This document shows, one piece after another, positions 11,233-22,783 of a stretch of 64,000 bases of DNA. Location: NCBI GenBank assembly GCA_021399435.1, contig JAJTUP010000035.1:558001-622000 (forward strand). The letters are read 5' to 3'. This stretch comes from Diaporthe sp. PMI_573 (lineage: Eukaryota; Ascomycota; Sordariomycetes; Diaporthales; Diaporthaceae). The position numbers and the translations under genes are program-made. Within the stretch, counting starts at the first letter, position 1; every line of letters starts with the position of its first letter. The notes beneath the pieces are model-generated. The model was given only the letters and a program-made list of their open reading frames with translations. It was not told the DNA's origin and made no database searches.

Positions 11233-11790
11233 GTATTAGCATCACCGTGCCCGTCCCCCCGACCGATCCAGACTTTATCACAAGAAAGCCCTCCTCGAGA
11301 CGATCAATGTGCCTGTCCTGCTGTCTTGTAGAGATAATCTCGACCAAAGAAAAGGCCTTATCAGACGTCGGCACAAGTACATACACCTCGCCAATATCAT
11401 AGAGCTCGTCCCCACGCCCAATACAATCTACATTACAACGAAACCCTCCTTGTGAAGATCACCGTGCCCGTCCCCGCGGACGGTTCAGACTTCATCACAA
11501 GAAAGCCCTCCTCAAAAGGATCGCCGAGCCCATCCCGCCGTCTCCCAGAGACTATCTGAGCCCAACAAAGGTCCTTATCCGACACCATCACAAGGAAACC
11601 CTCCTCGCCAGGATCGCCAGGCTCGTCCCCACGCCCAATACGGTCTACGTTAGGAGACAACCCTCCTTATGAAGATCACCATGCCCGTCCCCGCGGTCAA
11701 TTCGGACTTCGTCATAAGAAAAGCCTCCTCGAGAGGACCGCCGAGCCCATCCTGCCTTCTCATATAGACAGTCTGGGCCAAAGGAAATCC
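11233..11790. repeat. 217-bp imperfect tandem repeat, about 2.6 units
   Basis: GCCCTCCTC occurs at 11288 and 11505 and, as GCCTCCTC, at 11723, giving a period of 217-218 bp. The block GATCACCGTGCCCGTCCCC also recurs once per unit (about 11236, 11458, 11675). On the minus strand each unit encodes a similar peptide (EEGFLVMKSE, GTGTVIF). The array abuts the cut edge of the Helitron helicase. No known protein repeat was recognised. Confidence 0.85.
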
Positions 11791-12350
11791 CGGAAAAGAC
11801 GTCCAGAAATTCGACCCAAGCGCGAGGCGCACTCAAGACCTTCGCAACACAAAGTCCGAAGAACCGCAGCTTTCCATCGCGAAGAGGAGTGCCCAGGCAC
11901 AAGAAGAACACTCCAGAACATCCGTGGAGCTCGCCACTGCGAAAAAAGAGGAGGTCAGCTTTCAAAGAAACTCAGTTTTAATCGTGTAAAGTTGATTCAA
12001 GCATCAGGCGAGCCCCGTCTCTTAGAGGTTCTCACCTTCTTGCTGTTCTTTTCAGATTTTCTCATCACGTATCTGCCGGCTGGACCACGTGACGCACTTG
12101 CGTCTTTCCCAATACGGAAAGACGGTCATTATTAGGAGCGTCACGTGACCCCCTTTGCGCAGACAGCCCAGACAATTGATACTCAGTGCCTCTAAAAGAA
12201 TGGCTCTTGTGAGCTTCAGAGAAGCTATCCACACAATATTTACAGACATTGTGCCCCTCCGCTACAAATTTAAATAGTACGGATTCCTGTATGTACTGTA
12301 CTGTATGTCTAGGCTCTCGTGCGAACTTATTTAGTCACATAGGCCAACAT
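11791..12350. other. Intergenic, no gene recognised
   Basis: GC-rich at first, then AT-rich. Short minus-strand frames continue from the tandem array but have no motif. A CACGTGACGC / GCGTCACGTG inverted pair (about 12088 and 12138) could be a bZIP-type site pair or chance. Confidence 0.35.
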
Positions 12351-12415
12351 GATTAGTCAGATTTGGGCGCGAATCCATTCTGAGGCGTGCGAATCTCTCA
12401 ACACGGTACTTTTCA
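12351..12415 (+). repeat. Paired-core element end, diverged copy E
   Basis: GATTAGTCAG is followed by GGGCGCGAATCC and GGCGTGCGAATC, a decayed form of the two cores. A downstream ACGTATAACAA stretch is also shared with the sequence after copy A. It is the most diverged of the seven copies. Confidence 0.5.
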
Positions 12416-13032
12416 ATACCCTTCTACACGTATAACAAAGTATACCACACACATAACCAAGGCAGAAGTCCCCTCCCAATAAAAGAACCTACTTCTGTTT
12501 ATAGTTCAATTTCTACAATAACTTTACAGTATGCAGTCAGGTTATTGAAAGTTAGTACATATAACATATATATTCATAATCAATTCACTTAATGACGTGT
12601 TCTAGCAAAGTACCAAACTGTTATAATGCAAGTACAGTGTATTTACTGTGACAACAAGAAAAAGGTGCACTTAAAAGACGATTAGAAAGGACTGGATTCC
12701 TAACAGTCTTTATCCTTGGCCAAGACATAAAATGACAGCGTTTCCCTATCTCGTTCTCAACACTGCACTCCACAATTCATCACGTTAAGCAGAATGGGCT
12801 CGAAACGTCAGAGAAGGTCAAGACTAAAACCCTTGGTTTCCAAGGTCCTCAATCTGTATATCTGGTCATTTCCCCACGGCGCATCTCAAAGTCCCCAACT
12901 GACTTAAATCTCAGCAACAAAATCTCGAGGAAGAGGGACAAGTCACTTGACTGGAACACAGCCACCCTTGATCACATCATCAATCGAAGACTGCAGGGCC
13001 CTGACAATGCGGCTAGAGGTCATGATTACAAG
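12416..13032. other. Upstream region of the ADGF-like gene
   Basis: AT-rich. The frame of the next gene is open upstream of 13033 (reading LDHIINRRLQGP), so an earlier start or an upstream exon is possible. An ATG at 12794 is in another frame. Confidence 0.4.
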
Positions 13033-14740
13033 ATGAGGCGCGAGGACCTGAAAAGGCGTGAGGCTGCTCTTGGCTTCGAGTGGAATTACGCCAGCCGCGC
13101 GTCGCACAAGGAACAACACGTAAATCGCATTCTCCAAGGCTTTAAGGCCCATGACGAAAAGAATGTCTACTCGAAGGAGCCTGCTCGGCAGGGCGTCACC
13201 GGGCAGTCCCATCCGCGAGTCGCTGGCGACCATTTCCTGGCGAACAAAGCTCTAATTGATATGACGATGGTCTTCAAGCTCGCCAGGCAAGCACCAAAGG
13301 GCGCACACCTGCACATCCACTTCAACGCATGTCTGCAGCCCCATGTGCTGCTCCAGATTGCGAGCCAGATGGAGCATATGTACATCACGAGCGATTTACC
13401 GTTGCACACAACAGATGATAATCATCTCTTACGGTACCGTCGATGCAGGATACAATTTTCCATCATGGATCTCACTGCCAGTAAGGGAAACCTGTTCCAA
13501 GCTGATTACGTTGGCCGCAGGCCGATGAGATTCCGTGAATTTATACAAGAATTCCCTCAACGTTTCCACGGAGCAGATGCCCTGGGGTGGCTAAAGGAAA
13601 AGCTAGTTTTCCGAGAGGAAGAGGCTCACGACCCGGCCCAGACGGTTAAGGGAGCATGGGAGGAGTTTAACGCCCGGACGCAAATGATGAAAGGCCTTTT
13701 CAACTATGAGACAGCATATCGTAAATACACACGCAAGTGCCTTAAAGATTTTGTAAGTGACAATATTCAGTACGCCGAGATACGGCCCAATTTCATGGAC
13801 ACAAACCAGGTATGGACCGACGATGGGAAGGACAAAATCGACAATATCGGCATTATGGAAATGATCATTCAGGAGGTCGAGCTTTTCCGGCGGGAAAACA
13901 AAGACAGTGATACTTGTTTTGTAGGCCTCAAGGTTATATACTGCTGCCCACGGTCGTACCCCACGGAAAAGGTTGCGAGCGGGCTGGCCGAATGCCTCCG
14001 CTTCAAGAAAAGATGGCCGAGCTGGATTGCTGGGTTCGACCTGGTCGGCGAGGAGGGCATGGGCAAGCCGCTCAGTGCCTTTGTCCCCGAATTGCTGCAA
14101 TTCCGGAAAGACTGCGCGCAGGCGGGCGTTGGGGAGATCCCGTTCCTGTTCCACTGCGGCGAGACGCTCGAGTCTGGCTCCGAGATGGACGACAACCTCG
14201 TGGATGCTCTCCTGCTTGGGACGCGCCGCATAGGCCACGGCTTCTCCCTCGCGCGCCGCCCATACCTCATGGAGCGTATGAAGAAGGCTGGCGTGTGTGT
14301 CGAGCTCTGTCCTATCTCGAACGAAGTCCTGGGACTGACGCCGCGAGTGAGCGGGCATGCTATGTACGGCATGCTGGCCAATAATGTCCACTGCACTGTG
14401 AGCAGTGATAATGGGACTTTGTTCAAGTGAGTAAATATGTCTATATTGCTTATGGACAGGCTTACAATTATGGCCTCTAACCGTTGTCTATAATAGTTCG
14501 ACCCTCTCGCACGACTTCTACCAGGCCATGATCGGCAGACCCGACATGACTCTTTTCGGCTGGAAGCAACTGATCGAGTGGAGCATCGAACACGCCTGCG
14601 TGTCGCCTGTCGAGCAGCAGGACGTGCGGCGGGTGTGGAATGCTCGGTGGGAGAGGTTCCTGGACGGGGTTATCGAGGAGTTTGGGGCGTTTGATATCGA
14701 TGCGATGAAAAGGTCTGGTCGTTGGGCGGCGATGGCTTAA
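13033..14740 (+). CDS. Adenosine deaminase-related growth factor (ADGF/CECR1-like)
   Basis: Two exons, 13033-14426 and 14497-14740, join in phase (intron 70 bp, GTGAGT donor, CTCTAAC branch, AATAG acceptor), giving about 545 residues. The ADGF family deaminates adenosine to inosine and is usually secreted. Visible motifs are the zinc-binding HxH in KGAHLHIHF (near residue 90), HCGE (near 374), RIGHG (near 401) and SSDNG (near 458). In animal ADA2 the last motif is SSDDP, so the second acidic residue is asparagine here. This could be a fungal subfamily feature or a loss of substrate contact. No signal peptide is seen from the chosen ATG; the frame is open upstream with family-like sequence (LDHIINRR), so the true start may be earlier. 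The gene appears intact otherwise. Flanks are transposon debris. Confidence 0.85.
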
Positions 14741-14749
14741 GTATTGTAC

Positions 14750-15640
14750 TTTTAGCGTGGCAGGTAAAGGAACTTGGAAGTTATCTCTAAGTACGCAGCA
14801 CTCTGTTTTCTGCTTATAAATATTTGAATCAAACCAATGTGGTTGGCTCTTCATTGCGCAACACTTGTCCAGAGGTAAGTGCTGTTGTTTTCCTTGTTAC
14901 TCGCACCGGCCAAAACCCCGCATCATCTGAGTGTTGTTTTTTTGGTGCAGATCCCCACCAAAACCATAGTTAACATTCTCATGACAACCACCCCATCGTC
15001 GCCGCCACCACACTGCAACGTCCGGATATGGTAAAAGAGAGGTTATATCGTACTTTTAGAAGGACCCTCCCATGACCCCAGATGTTGACGAATTCACTTT
15101 CGCTAGTGGATTTGTACATATAAAACGCGCCTTCTCCGGAGTGTTGAATTGCAGCCTCGGCCCATTGCAAGTCGCGTCCGATCAGGGCAAGCCTGCCTTC
15201 TGTAGGCTTTGTGCAATAGATCTTGTCATTCAAGCCGCACATGTCCATCAGTCCACACCCTCCAAACTCGAAATGACGAAAGTCAGCGCGTTTCAAAATT
15301 CGGAGAGTCATCGCCAAAGATAGGCAAGCCGTGCTCGCTATTAGGGATGGACGAGTTGCAAAATGATCGAGAAGTAGAAAGTTGCGGGTCGGATCGAAAT
15401 CTCTAGACGAAGGAGGCTACATCACATTATATATCTTCAAGCGGGCCGGTGTCTGCCTAGGAGTTGAGGCATCCCAAAATAGAAAATACTGGTTCGTAAA
15501 TGCTTCATCACCTTTCCTAAGCTGACGGGATTAAATTGCAAGGCACAGAGGGGTACGTGTAGCAATCTTTGGGACAAGGAGGAGCACCTATCGGTGAACT
15601 TTAACATCGACAGGCTTGTGACTGTGACGTAATTGGAATA
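14750..15640. other. Region downstream of the ADGF gene
   Basis: The minus-strand frame at 14979-15317 has no recognised motif and was not accepted as a gene. The final part may contain the decayed end of the 2OG oxygenase remnant. Confidence 0.35.
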
Positions 15641-16790
15641 TACTTACTGTGTCGGAGTAGAAGTGCTGGAACTCTCCTTCATAGTACTCCCGTGTGCGAA
15701 GGTCCGGCTCTCTGCCATACCTTATATGATCCAATAGAATAATCTTTGACATGTAATTACACAATGGGGTCAGGTCGCAACCTTCGAGATTGCAGACCCT
15801 AATTAGAGATGTGTATACCTCATGTTCGGACCGGTTTTGTGGTCTCGCCCAGCTTTCCAGCTCCTACGAAGTTGGAACTGGGCTAGGAAGAGGTAGAATC
15901 TGCCATGCCGAGCACACCTCTCGGCGAGGCAGCGAGCGCGCTGGTAATCGTGGTCTTTTAGGCGAGACAGGTTTAAGTTTTCTGATGTGTATTGATGAAG
16001 CAAAGGATAGGCAACAAGATGTGGCCGAGATTGCAGGTTTTCCCACCTGGACAAGGCTTGCACCAAACCTTGGGCCTGAGAAGATAGCACTGAGGCCGAT
16101 GGGCAAGAGCTCTTGGAATCGTCGATGAGGTTATACATGAGGACCCACCGGTATCCTGTCCGGATAGGTTCTATCTGTGCGTGTATGAGCATCTAGGTTG
16201 CCGCGTTCGATTGCCGAGGTGGCCGATGTCTAACTCACGTCGTCCATAACGCCTGCGTTCCAAGCAAGAATGGAGCAACTGAAAGCTGAAAGCTTCGCCG
16301 TAAACAGCCGTTTGTAATATCGGTCATAGCGCAAGCACACATCTCCGCCTACGTGTTCCGAAGGGAGGCAGATGGCAAGCCTCCCAAACAGGCCCGGAAC
16401 CTTCTTCATACTGCCCAAGACCATCAGCCATCCGTTGCGACACATATAGCGGTCCCAGTGTTCACATAATCTTTTTGAGCCTTCAGCATGGTTCCTGGTT
16501 TGTAGACGAGGTGCTGAGAGAGATCGGCTCGGACATGGGGCCCATCGACTCCTGATGGTACACCGAGCAGATGTGCAACATTCTCGACAATCTTGTCGAC
16601 AAAGCTTTTGCCATCTTAGGTTCTGGAAAGAAGTTCTCGCCGCCCCAATCTCCAGCGGGTTCTTCGCCGTCTCGTCTATCAGAGCTGCTTCGTTCTTACT
16701 GAAGGGTGCCTTGAGACTGCGGCTGCTTAGGTGCTGAGCCCTTTGTTTTGTCAGCGGCAGTGGAATGGGCTCGCCATTCACTTGGATACC
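15640..16790 (-). pseudogene. 2OG-Fe(II) oxygenase-like protein, broken
   Basis: Pieces in three frames on the minus strand follow the order of a large fungal 2OG-Fe(II) oxygenase family (prolyl 4-hydroxylase-like): LLGVP and KPGTMLKAQKD (about 16570-16470), KKVPGLFGRLAICLPSEHVGGDV (about 16412-16345), IEPIRTGYRWVLMYNL (about 16177-16130), a YTSENLNLSRLKDHD block (about 16020-15970) and GREPDLRTREYYEG (about 15720-15675). The usual iron-binding H-x-D just before VPGLFG is replaced by unrelated residues (MVLGSMKK). Several stops and frame changes separate the blocks; only some can be introns. Judged non-functional. Confidence 0.6.
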
Positions 16791-17500
16791 GACGTCTTGC
16801 CCACGCCGGATGGGCCGCTGGTGTTCCCGTCAATAGCAAACTCACAGAAGATGGGCCGCAAGGAAAACAGCTTACTAGAACGTCAAGATGTAGTTATTCT
16901 TGATGCCACCATCGTTGCCGGCATTGGACTGGTGTCCTTGGAGGGCAGAAGTGGCCACCGCTCGGATGGCCGTCTTGTTGAGGCGGTCCATCATGATGTC
17001 GTCGCTGAAGGAGGCTGACACGCCCCAGTTGATGTCCTCGATCTTGTCTACGGCCACGACGGCTGTTCTGCAATCAGCGAGGCTACCACGCTGCGGAGGA
17101 AAGAGTCAACGCGACAGGAATACCAACCAAACGTGTTGGGGCCCAAGAGGTACGCCACCGTAGTAGGACTGCAGATCAGATGCTGCTCGGAGGTGAGCTT
17201 GTCCCAGACCTCCTTGTCGCCCTCTGCGTCGTCGATGGGTACAATGTACATGTAAGTATTGCCCGGGCCGTAGCGGGCGAAGCTCTGGGGATCGATGACG
17301 CCGCGGCAGTCGGCGAAAAAAGCACGAGACTTCTTGATATCGAATGAGTTGTAGGCGGTGCCTTTGTAGCGTATGTGGCAGAAACCGCCCGGGGACGAGG
17401 CCAGGTCGGCGAAGCGTTGGCCGCGGGAGACGAAGCGGACGCGCAGGGCGGCGGCGTCGGGGTGGTGCGCGAGCGGGTACAGCTCGAGGTCCTGGATTCT
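16791..17500 (-). pseudogene. Fungal AAA ATPase, N-terminal part only
   Basis: The minus strand from about 17490 reads DLELYPLAHHPDAA, RFVSRGQRF, GTAYNSF, KSRAFFADC, YIVPIDDAEGDKEVW, LTSEQHLICSPTTVAYLLGP and then, after a frame change, VDKIEDINWGVSASFSDD. This is the region ahead of the ATPase core in large fungal AAA proteins with a DUF7025-type N-terminus. A Walker-like GPSGVGKT follows near 16820, then a stop. The ATPase core is replaced by the 2OG oxygenase remnant. Truncated and probably dead. Confidence 0.5.
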
Positions 17501-17682
17501 ACTGTACAGTAGTGGAACAGTGGCTGAAAAACATTTCAGACACTAAAAAAACCCCAAAGTACTGTACTTAAAAGGTGTAATATTCAAATGGCTATTCCCT
17601 TGCCACGCAGAAGTACCGGTTGCTTTTTCTACGCTCATCTGAGGGCAGTACTTTGTTGAATCGATTGTACGACTGATACTGG

Positions 17683-17960
17683 TTGTCAAGGCCAAGATGC
17701 ACCCTGCAAGCTTATATACTGATGGCGGCCTCCCTGACGACTGGGTCATTAAAACAAGCCCAAATGGATGGACAAACGATGCAATTGCTTAAAAATGGAT
17801 TAAGCATTTCGAGAAACATGTTTTTCTTCAATTATGACTTAAACGCATTTACAAGAAACTTAAATGGGAAATTGGGAGCGTTAAAAGTAATCCGCTGGTT
17901 GAGAGTAGCACCAGCGATTTCAAGCCTAGAGCAATCAAAGGAAGCCCATATAAAGCTTGG
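17683..17960 (+). pseudogene. pogo/Tc1-type transposase relic
   Basis: The frame from about 17715 reads GGLPDDWVIKTSPNGWTNDA, a stop, then KWIKHFEKHV. It aligns with residues about 230-265 of the intact pogo-like transposase at 59542-61224 (GFPADWVIKPTPNGWTDNK, IQHFNKH). Stops follow. No terminal repeats found. It is an old relative of the young element, not a copy of it. Confidence 0.7.
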
Positions 17961-18190
17961 ATTGAATTTCGCCTACCAACACATGTTTTTTCATATTTAA
18001 ATATTAATTTCTGTAATGACCAAGGCTTTAAAGACTAGGGCCTGTTGATGGTCAAGGAGTAATGCCGGAAGACTAGAACCTAAACCACTACTATCTATTT
18101 TGGTTAGTAATTCTACATTTACTAATGTTTGAATTTAAAATGGTAGCCAGTGACTGTTTAGATGACAGATTGCTTGTGACACGATTAATG

Positions 18191-18921
18191 TTAAAGTTTC
18201 CGCTTCTTCCTAGCCTGTGTTACGTTCGCCTTCCGATTTCCCTTTTCTCCCTTAAACGTTGAATCTTTGACGGCAGAGACAGAATCTTCACTTTTTTTCT
18301 CTTTGAGCTTCTTTGCTTGTAATTTCTGCCAACCTATCCTTACGGCTTCGAAGCGCTTGTAGAGTTGCTCCCCCAGAATCACAATAGATATCTGCCGAAG
18401 ATGATCTGCGTCGATCTGCGTGTCTTCGAAGTCTGGAAGGAACCTCATCCGACTATCGCTCACAAAATCAAGTAATGAAAGTTGGATGTCGGCGCCAGGA
18501 ACGTAGCACTCATCCACCCCGGCGATGAAATTCTTTGCTTGTCAGGAATATCGAAGTGAGGAAGAGATACATCTCTCGACCAGAGACACCAACGTACCTT
18601 ACCGCGAACGCTTATTGCTTCATCAACTGACGCACTCTCCTGCGTGTCGACCTTGGCCCTCAAAATGGAAAATTTGCCGGACTTGTTTTGAATACTCGTT
18701 TTGGACAGATCGGGGAAGAAGTCTAGGAGGTCGATAACAACGACTGTCCGAATGTCTCCTCCGGAGTTGACAATGTTGTATTGTACCATGTCGAACCGAC
18801 AACCCGGCTCTCTTATCTCGGTCTTAAATTTCGATACCGAAACTTCGAGGCAAGCCCAACTCCTATATACAAGAGTACGGATATTCGGGCCCAAAAAATC
18901 GGATGCCGGGCCCATTCTCAT
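18191..18921 (-). CDS. Two-exon gene, hypothetical protein; start lies in a transposon end
   Basis: Exon 1 (18921-18598) and exon 2 (18532-18191) join in phase 0. The intron is 65 bp (GTACGT donor, TTCCTGAC branch, CAAAG acceptor), giving about 221 residues. Across the junction the protein reads AISVRGK / NFIAGVDECYVPG. It ends in a lysine-rich tail (KKLKEKKSEDS, ARKKRKL) that looks nuclear. No family recognised. The first 16 or so codons (MRMGPASDF...) lie inside the terminal repeat of the element inserted at 18873-23126, so the original 5' end was displaced by that insertion. Either the element end now supplies the start codon, or translation starts at a later methionine (MVQYNIVNSGGD). Confidence 0.55.
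18865..18872. repeat. 8-bp target duplication ATATACAA (left)
   Basis: ATATACAA flanks the outer element directly and recurs exactly at 23127-23134. Perfect 8-bp duplications are the hallmark of hAT-class insertion. Confidence 0.9.
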
Positions 18922-19339
18922 GACTAATCAAACCTGTAGCCAATCATATCGCTTTATTTCTCGGCTTCGCACTACCCAGCCCGGTGCGTTTTGAGCAGAA
19001 TGCAAGCTCAAAACGCGCTTCGTGCTACTGCTTCTCTTCATACCAACCTCGACCTATGCGCCCACCCTCAACGCTTTGTAATATCGACTAATTGACTATT
19101 GGAATCGATCATTTCAGTATTGAACCCCCCCAGCTGGTTAAATACCACTCCTGCGTGGTTGTAGCGATGTCAGAATATCTGGACTACTTGGGGCTTGAGC
19201 CGCAGTGGCAAGCTGATTGTAGTGCCTGGAATACCAATATCACGGCCACAAACGGCCGGCGCCCAGCACTTTCCAATCCTCCTGCGTAGACCTGACGGCT
19301 GACGACGTTGACGACGGCGACGGTGTCAACACCAAGGAA

Positions 19340-19347
19340 ACGCAGAG
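19340..19347. repeat. 8-bp target duplication ACGCAGAG (left)
   Basis: Exact match to 22784-22791, directly outside the inner hAT ends. Confidence 0.9.
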
Positions 19348-22300
19348 CAGTGATCTTATTGGATTGGATTGGAGCTGGATCCGAGGGTCGCTCCAATCCA
19401 GTCCAGAGGTGAAGGCGTGATGCCTCCTGGATATCCAGAACCGATCCAGATCATATTTTTACCCTTTTGGGACGATTAGTAAGCCGTTGAATAAACCTCG
19501 AGAATATATGTAGAACAAGATGTCACATCCAACAGACCAAAACCTCATACAGTTGATCAAACCGGAAGGATGGCCTTCCAGCTAGTCAGAGGTTGGTATC
19601 AGCTGCCTTATGTCTCCCGAAAAGCAAGTTCTTCAACACAACGGCCCTGGCGGCCCCATTACCTTATGTATAAGAAACCGACATCTTTTCAGTCGTTAGA
19701 AAAACAATCAAGAGATTTTATCCCTACGATCCAGATCCATCAGAAATTGCGACACAAGATCCCATTCTACTAGCTAGACCCTGAGCCTATTATGCTCACC
19801 AGCAGTGTTCTTCTCCAATATATTTGACTCCTCACTACCGTCATCTCCACTGCCGTCTTCTTCCCCTTCCGCACTCCGCCCACTGGTACCAGCCTCATCC
19901 CCTGCTTCGTCTTCCATCAAGCCGATACTGGAGTTATCAAATGCCTTCCGCTCTGGGCGTCCATACCAAGCCCGTAGGCACTCGCTGGCTTCGATTACGT
20001 CCATCCGAAGTCGTGAACGACGATCCGTAAGGAGGAGCTTGGCACTGCTAAATAAGCGCTCACACTCATCTGACGTGGGGGGTACGGCCAACACGTCCAG
20101 TGCCATACGAGCTAGGTCCGTCTGCGAGTGATAGCGCTCATTCCAGTACTGAACGGGATCGAATTCTTCGTCATCGTTAAGGCCGATAACGTCAGTGCTG
20201 ATAAACTCGTTGTAGTGGTCCACCGAGGGTAGTTCATGACTCAATTTAGGATCGGACTGGCGTAGTTTAAGCCGCTTGTGATTCTGAACCGAGGTGAAGG
20301 TTTTCTCCTTTAATTCCGGGGCCTTAAAGACGTGAGTAGGAACTGGGGCTCCGCCAGCAAACTTTCCTCGATATTCCTCAATCCAGAGCTCTTTGATAGC
20401 CCCAACGGCTGCCTGGATCTAGGCACGCTTATCATCGCTGTCATTCCAAACCTGATGGTACCACTGGTTCTTGAGGGTTGGATTCAACAATATAGCGGCG
20501 TAGTAAGCTGGCGATTCATCAGCCTTGTTGTAGTACTTCTCGCATTTCTTCCAGGCAACTTCTGCTGCCGCGGTAAGCCAATTATAGTCGTCGACTTCGC
20601 TAAGGTTAAGGGTGGAAGAGCAGAAGGGGTGGGACTAATGTTCGAACTTCTGGTCTTTTTGTGACAAAGTGGACCTTCCCATTTGTACCCTGCGTGTGGA
20701 CTCCGCCCAGCCGCCTATTGTATGACTTGCATTTCGATCTGGTCATGTGAAGGTGACTTTTAAATTCGAGCCTGAACTGAGATTTGGGTATCCTGCTGAT
20801 TCGGGCCACGCTTGCGGAGGGTATTGTTAGCAAGTTGTTCAAATTTTTGCCGAGCAAGTTGGATTTCATCAATTAGCCAATCCAAAGATTGAAAGTGATC
20901 CGCAAGAGTCCACTGTCTCCCTTCGTTCATGATTGTGGCTTCGTAGAATGTCTTGAGTTGGTCATGGAGGTGTCCGAGCTTATCCCATTGCCGCGGTGTA
21001 AGCCGGTTATCCAGGACGCCTTTGTCACCCAGTGGAGGCTCATATTGATTGCAGAAGAGCTGGATGCGTTCTTTGACGTTAAGAGCGCGTCCAATAGATA
21101 GAAAATAAGAATTCCAGCGCGTCGACTGGCTTTGAACAAGCTGCATGACACTCGAACGTCAGTCCCTGAAGCGGGAATATACGGTGCTGTTGCATTAAAA
21201 TGCGGCGCGGAATAAGGGTCTTACCTCTAATCTATCGAATGCAGCCAGTTCACCGCCTATTTCTATTGATCTGAAGAATTGGCGGCGTTGAGGACTCGCT
21301 CTAATATACCGTACGATGTTGTGGAGCCGTCCAATTGCACCACGCCGCTTCCACAGCTCGCCAATCCGTGTTAAGTCTCCTTCTCGATACGCCGATTCCA
21401 GATCCTTGCAGGTCTTCTCAGCATCCTTTCCCATAATAAACGCCTGGGCGCAAAGGTTGACGATATGGCCAAAACACCGAAGGCGTCGTTGTAGGCGATG
21501 TTTCTTGCTCATGTTCGGATAAAGGGCTTGGAGGACCAGGTCAATACAGGCATCATTCGAGGTCGCGTTGTCAGCCATGAAATAACCGATTCTGCCACTG
21601 ATCCCGTAGTCGCCAAATATGTGTAGGAGGACATCTGCCATGTTCTCTCCCGAATGTTCGCCAACCAGTTCGCGAAGAGCCAGCACCGCCGTTCGTCTCT
21701 TGCCGCTTCTGTTGACAAAGTGCGCGACACATCCCAGGGTGGCCTGGTAGTTCGGCGATGTCCATAAGTCAAACGATATCGATATATTGCTGTGTGCCGC
21801 TTGCATTTCTTGACGCAGCCTCTCCTTGCGTGCCTCAAATGCCTCTATGATCCATTTGCGAATCACAAGGCTCGCCTTTGGTAGGAGCGTTGTTAGGCCT
21901 GGAAATACATAGAAGAGGAGGTCGCGGAAGTAGAGATTCTCGATTTGGAAGAAGGCGATGTGACAGTAGACGATCCATCGAATAAGAAGCCCCTTGAACT
22001 CGTCAAATCGGCGTTTGAATACAACGGTGGATATGCTGTTGAAGTCGACAATTGACGGCTGTGAGGGGTCGTTCTTTGCAGGTCTATGCTCACCAGTCTC
22101 CCTATCAATTTGGTGTTTCGATTCGAGGTGGTCTAAGGCAGTGCAGTTGCCCTTGCCGGAAATTGGAAGCCCCTGCTGGCGCTGCTGCTGCTCACACAGA
22201 TAACAGTACCAGAACTTCTTCGTTGGGTCCTGCTTCAGTTGTATATCTTCACCATACTGCCAAACAACCGATGTCGTCTTCTTGGTGTGCTTTTGGGACT

Positions 22301-22783
22301 TTGCTACGACACAGTAGCGAACATACTGCTTCCCATTCAGCTTGAATTCGTCAGGTTCGATCAGGATTCCGGCGGCGTCATTTGGGGGAGAAAGAATAAC
22401 TCTGTCAGAATCCGGACGCCGAGCGCTGGTAGCGCCGAAATAGCTGGAGATAGTGGCCATGGTGTAGCTGGTGAGTGGACTGTTTAGACACGTCTGCCAT
22501 AGTAAAATGACTGCTGTAGACGCGGTTTCCCCCATGTTTTGCTCGATCTATCTGTTGTGCGTTGGGTATTGGAGAAGGTGCGCGTCTCGTGGTGGTGTGC
22601 GACGGGAGGCTACGTCACAACCACAAAATTAGGCTTAGATTTGGCCATATCGGGTTAGACCATTGGAGCTCCAGGAGCCTGTTGCCAATCAATCCAATCC
22701 AATCCAAATTTTGAAATCCAATCCAGCCACTTTCTGTCCACTCCAGTCCAATCCAAATTGCCTCCAATCCAATAAGATCACTG
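19348..22783 (-). mobile_element. hAT element 2, complete, nested in the outer element
   Basis: 3436 bp. Both ends begin CAGTGATCTTATTGGATTGG reading inward, the classic CAG start of hAT termini, and both are followed by repeated CCAATCC units (19368-19440 and 22687-22780). Target duplications ACGCAGAG are perfect. The transposase gene is on the minus strand. Insertion into the 810-bp element is therefore directly visible and is the later event. Confidence 0.95.
19774..22535 (-). pseudogene. hAT transposase with one in-frame stop
   Basis: Exon 1 (22535-21225) encodes a BED-like zinc finger (FWYCYLCEQQQ...HLESKH), SFDLWTSPNYQATLG, FMADNATSNDACID and LRCFGHIVNLCAQAF. A GTAAGA...GCAG intron (21224-21141) joins in phase to LVQSQSTRWNSYF. 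Later pieces carry WLTAAAEVAWKKCEKYY, YYAAILLNP, and the dimerisation block ARMALDVLAVPPTSDECERLF (about 20115-20050). A TAG stop at 20419-20421 lies where relatives have tryptophan (DKRA-stop-IQAAVG), so TGG to TAG, a G-to-A change, is likely. The join around 20770-20620 is unclear. The element ends are intact, so it could be mobilised in trans. A later start at MATISSYF (22460) is possible. Confidence 0.85.

Noticed and set aside
13603..14391. 262-aa minus-strand frame
   Set aside because: Antisense to the ADGF exon, whose sense translation carries clear motifs.
14979..15317. 112-aa minus-strand frame
   Set aside because: Coding-like composition but no recognised domain, no clear start context and no link to neighbours.
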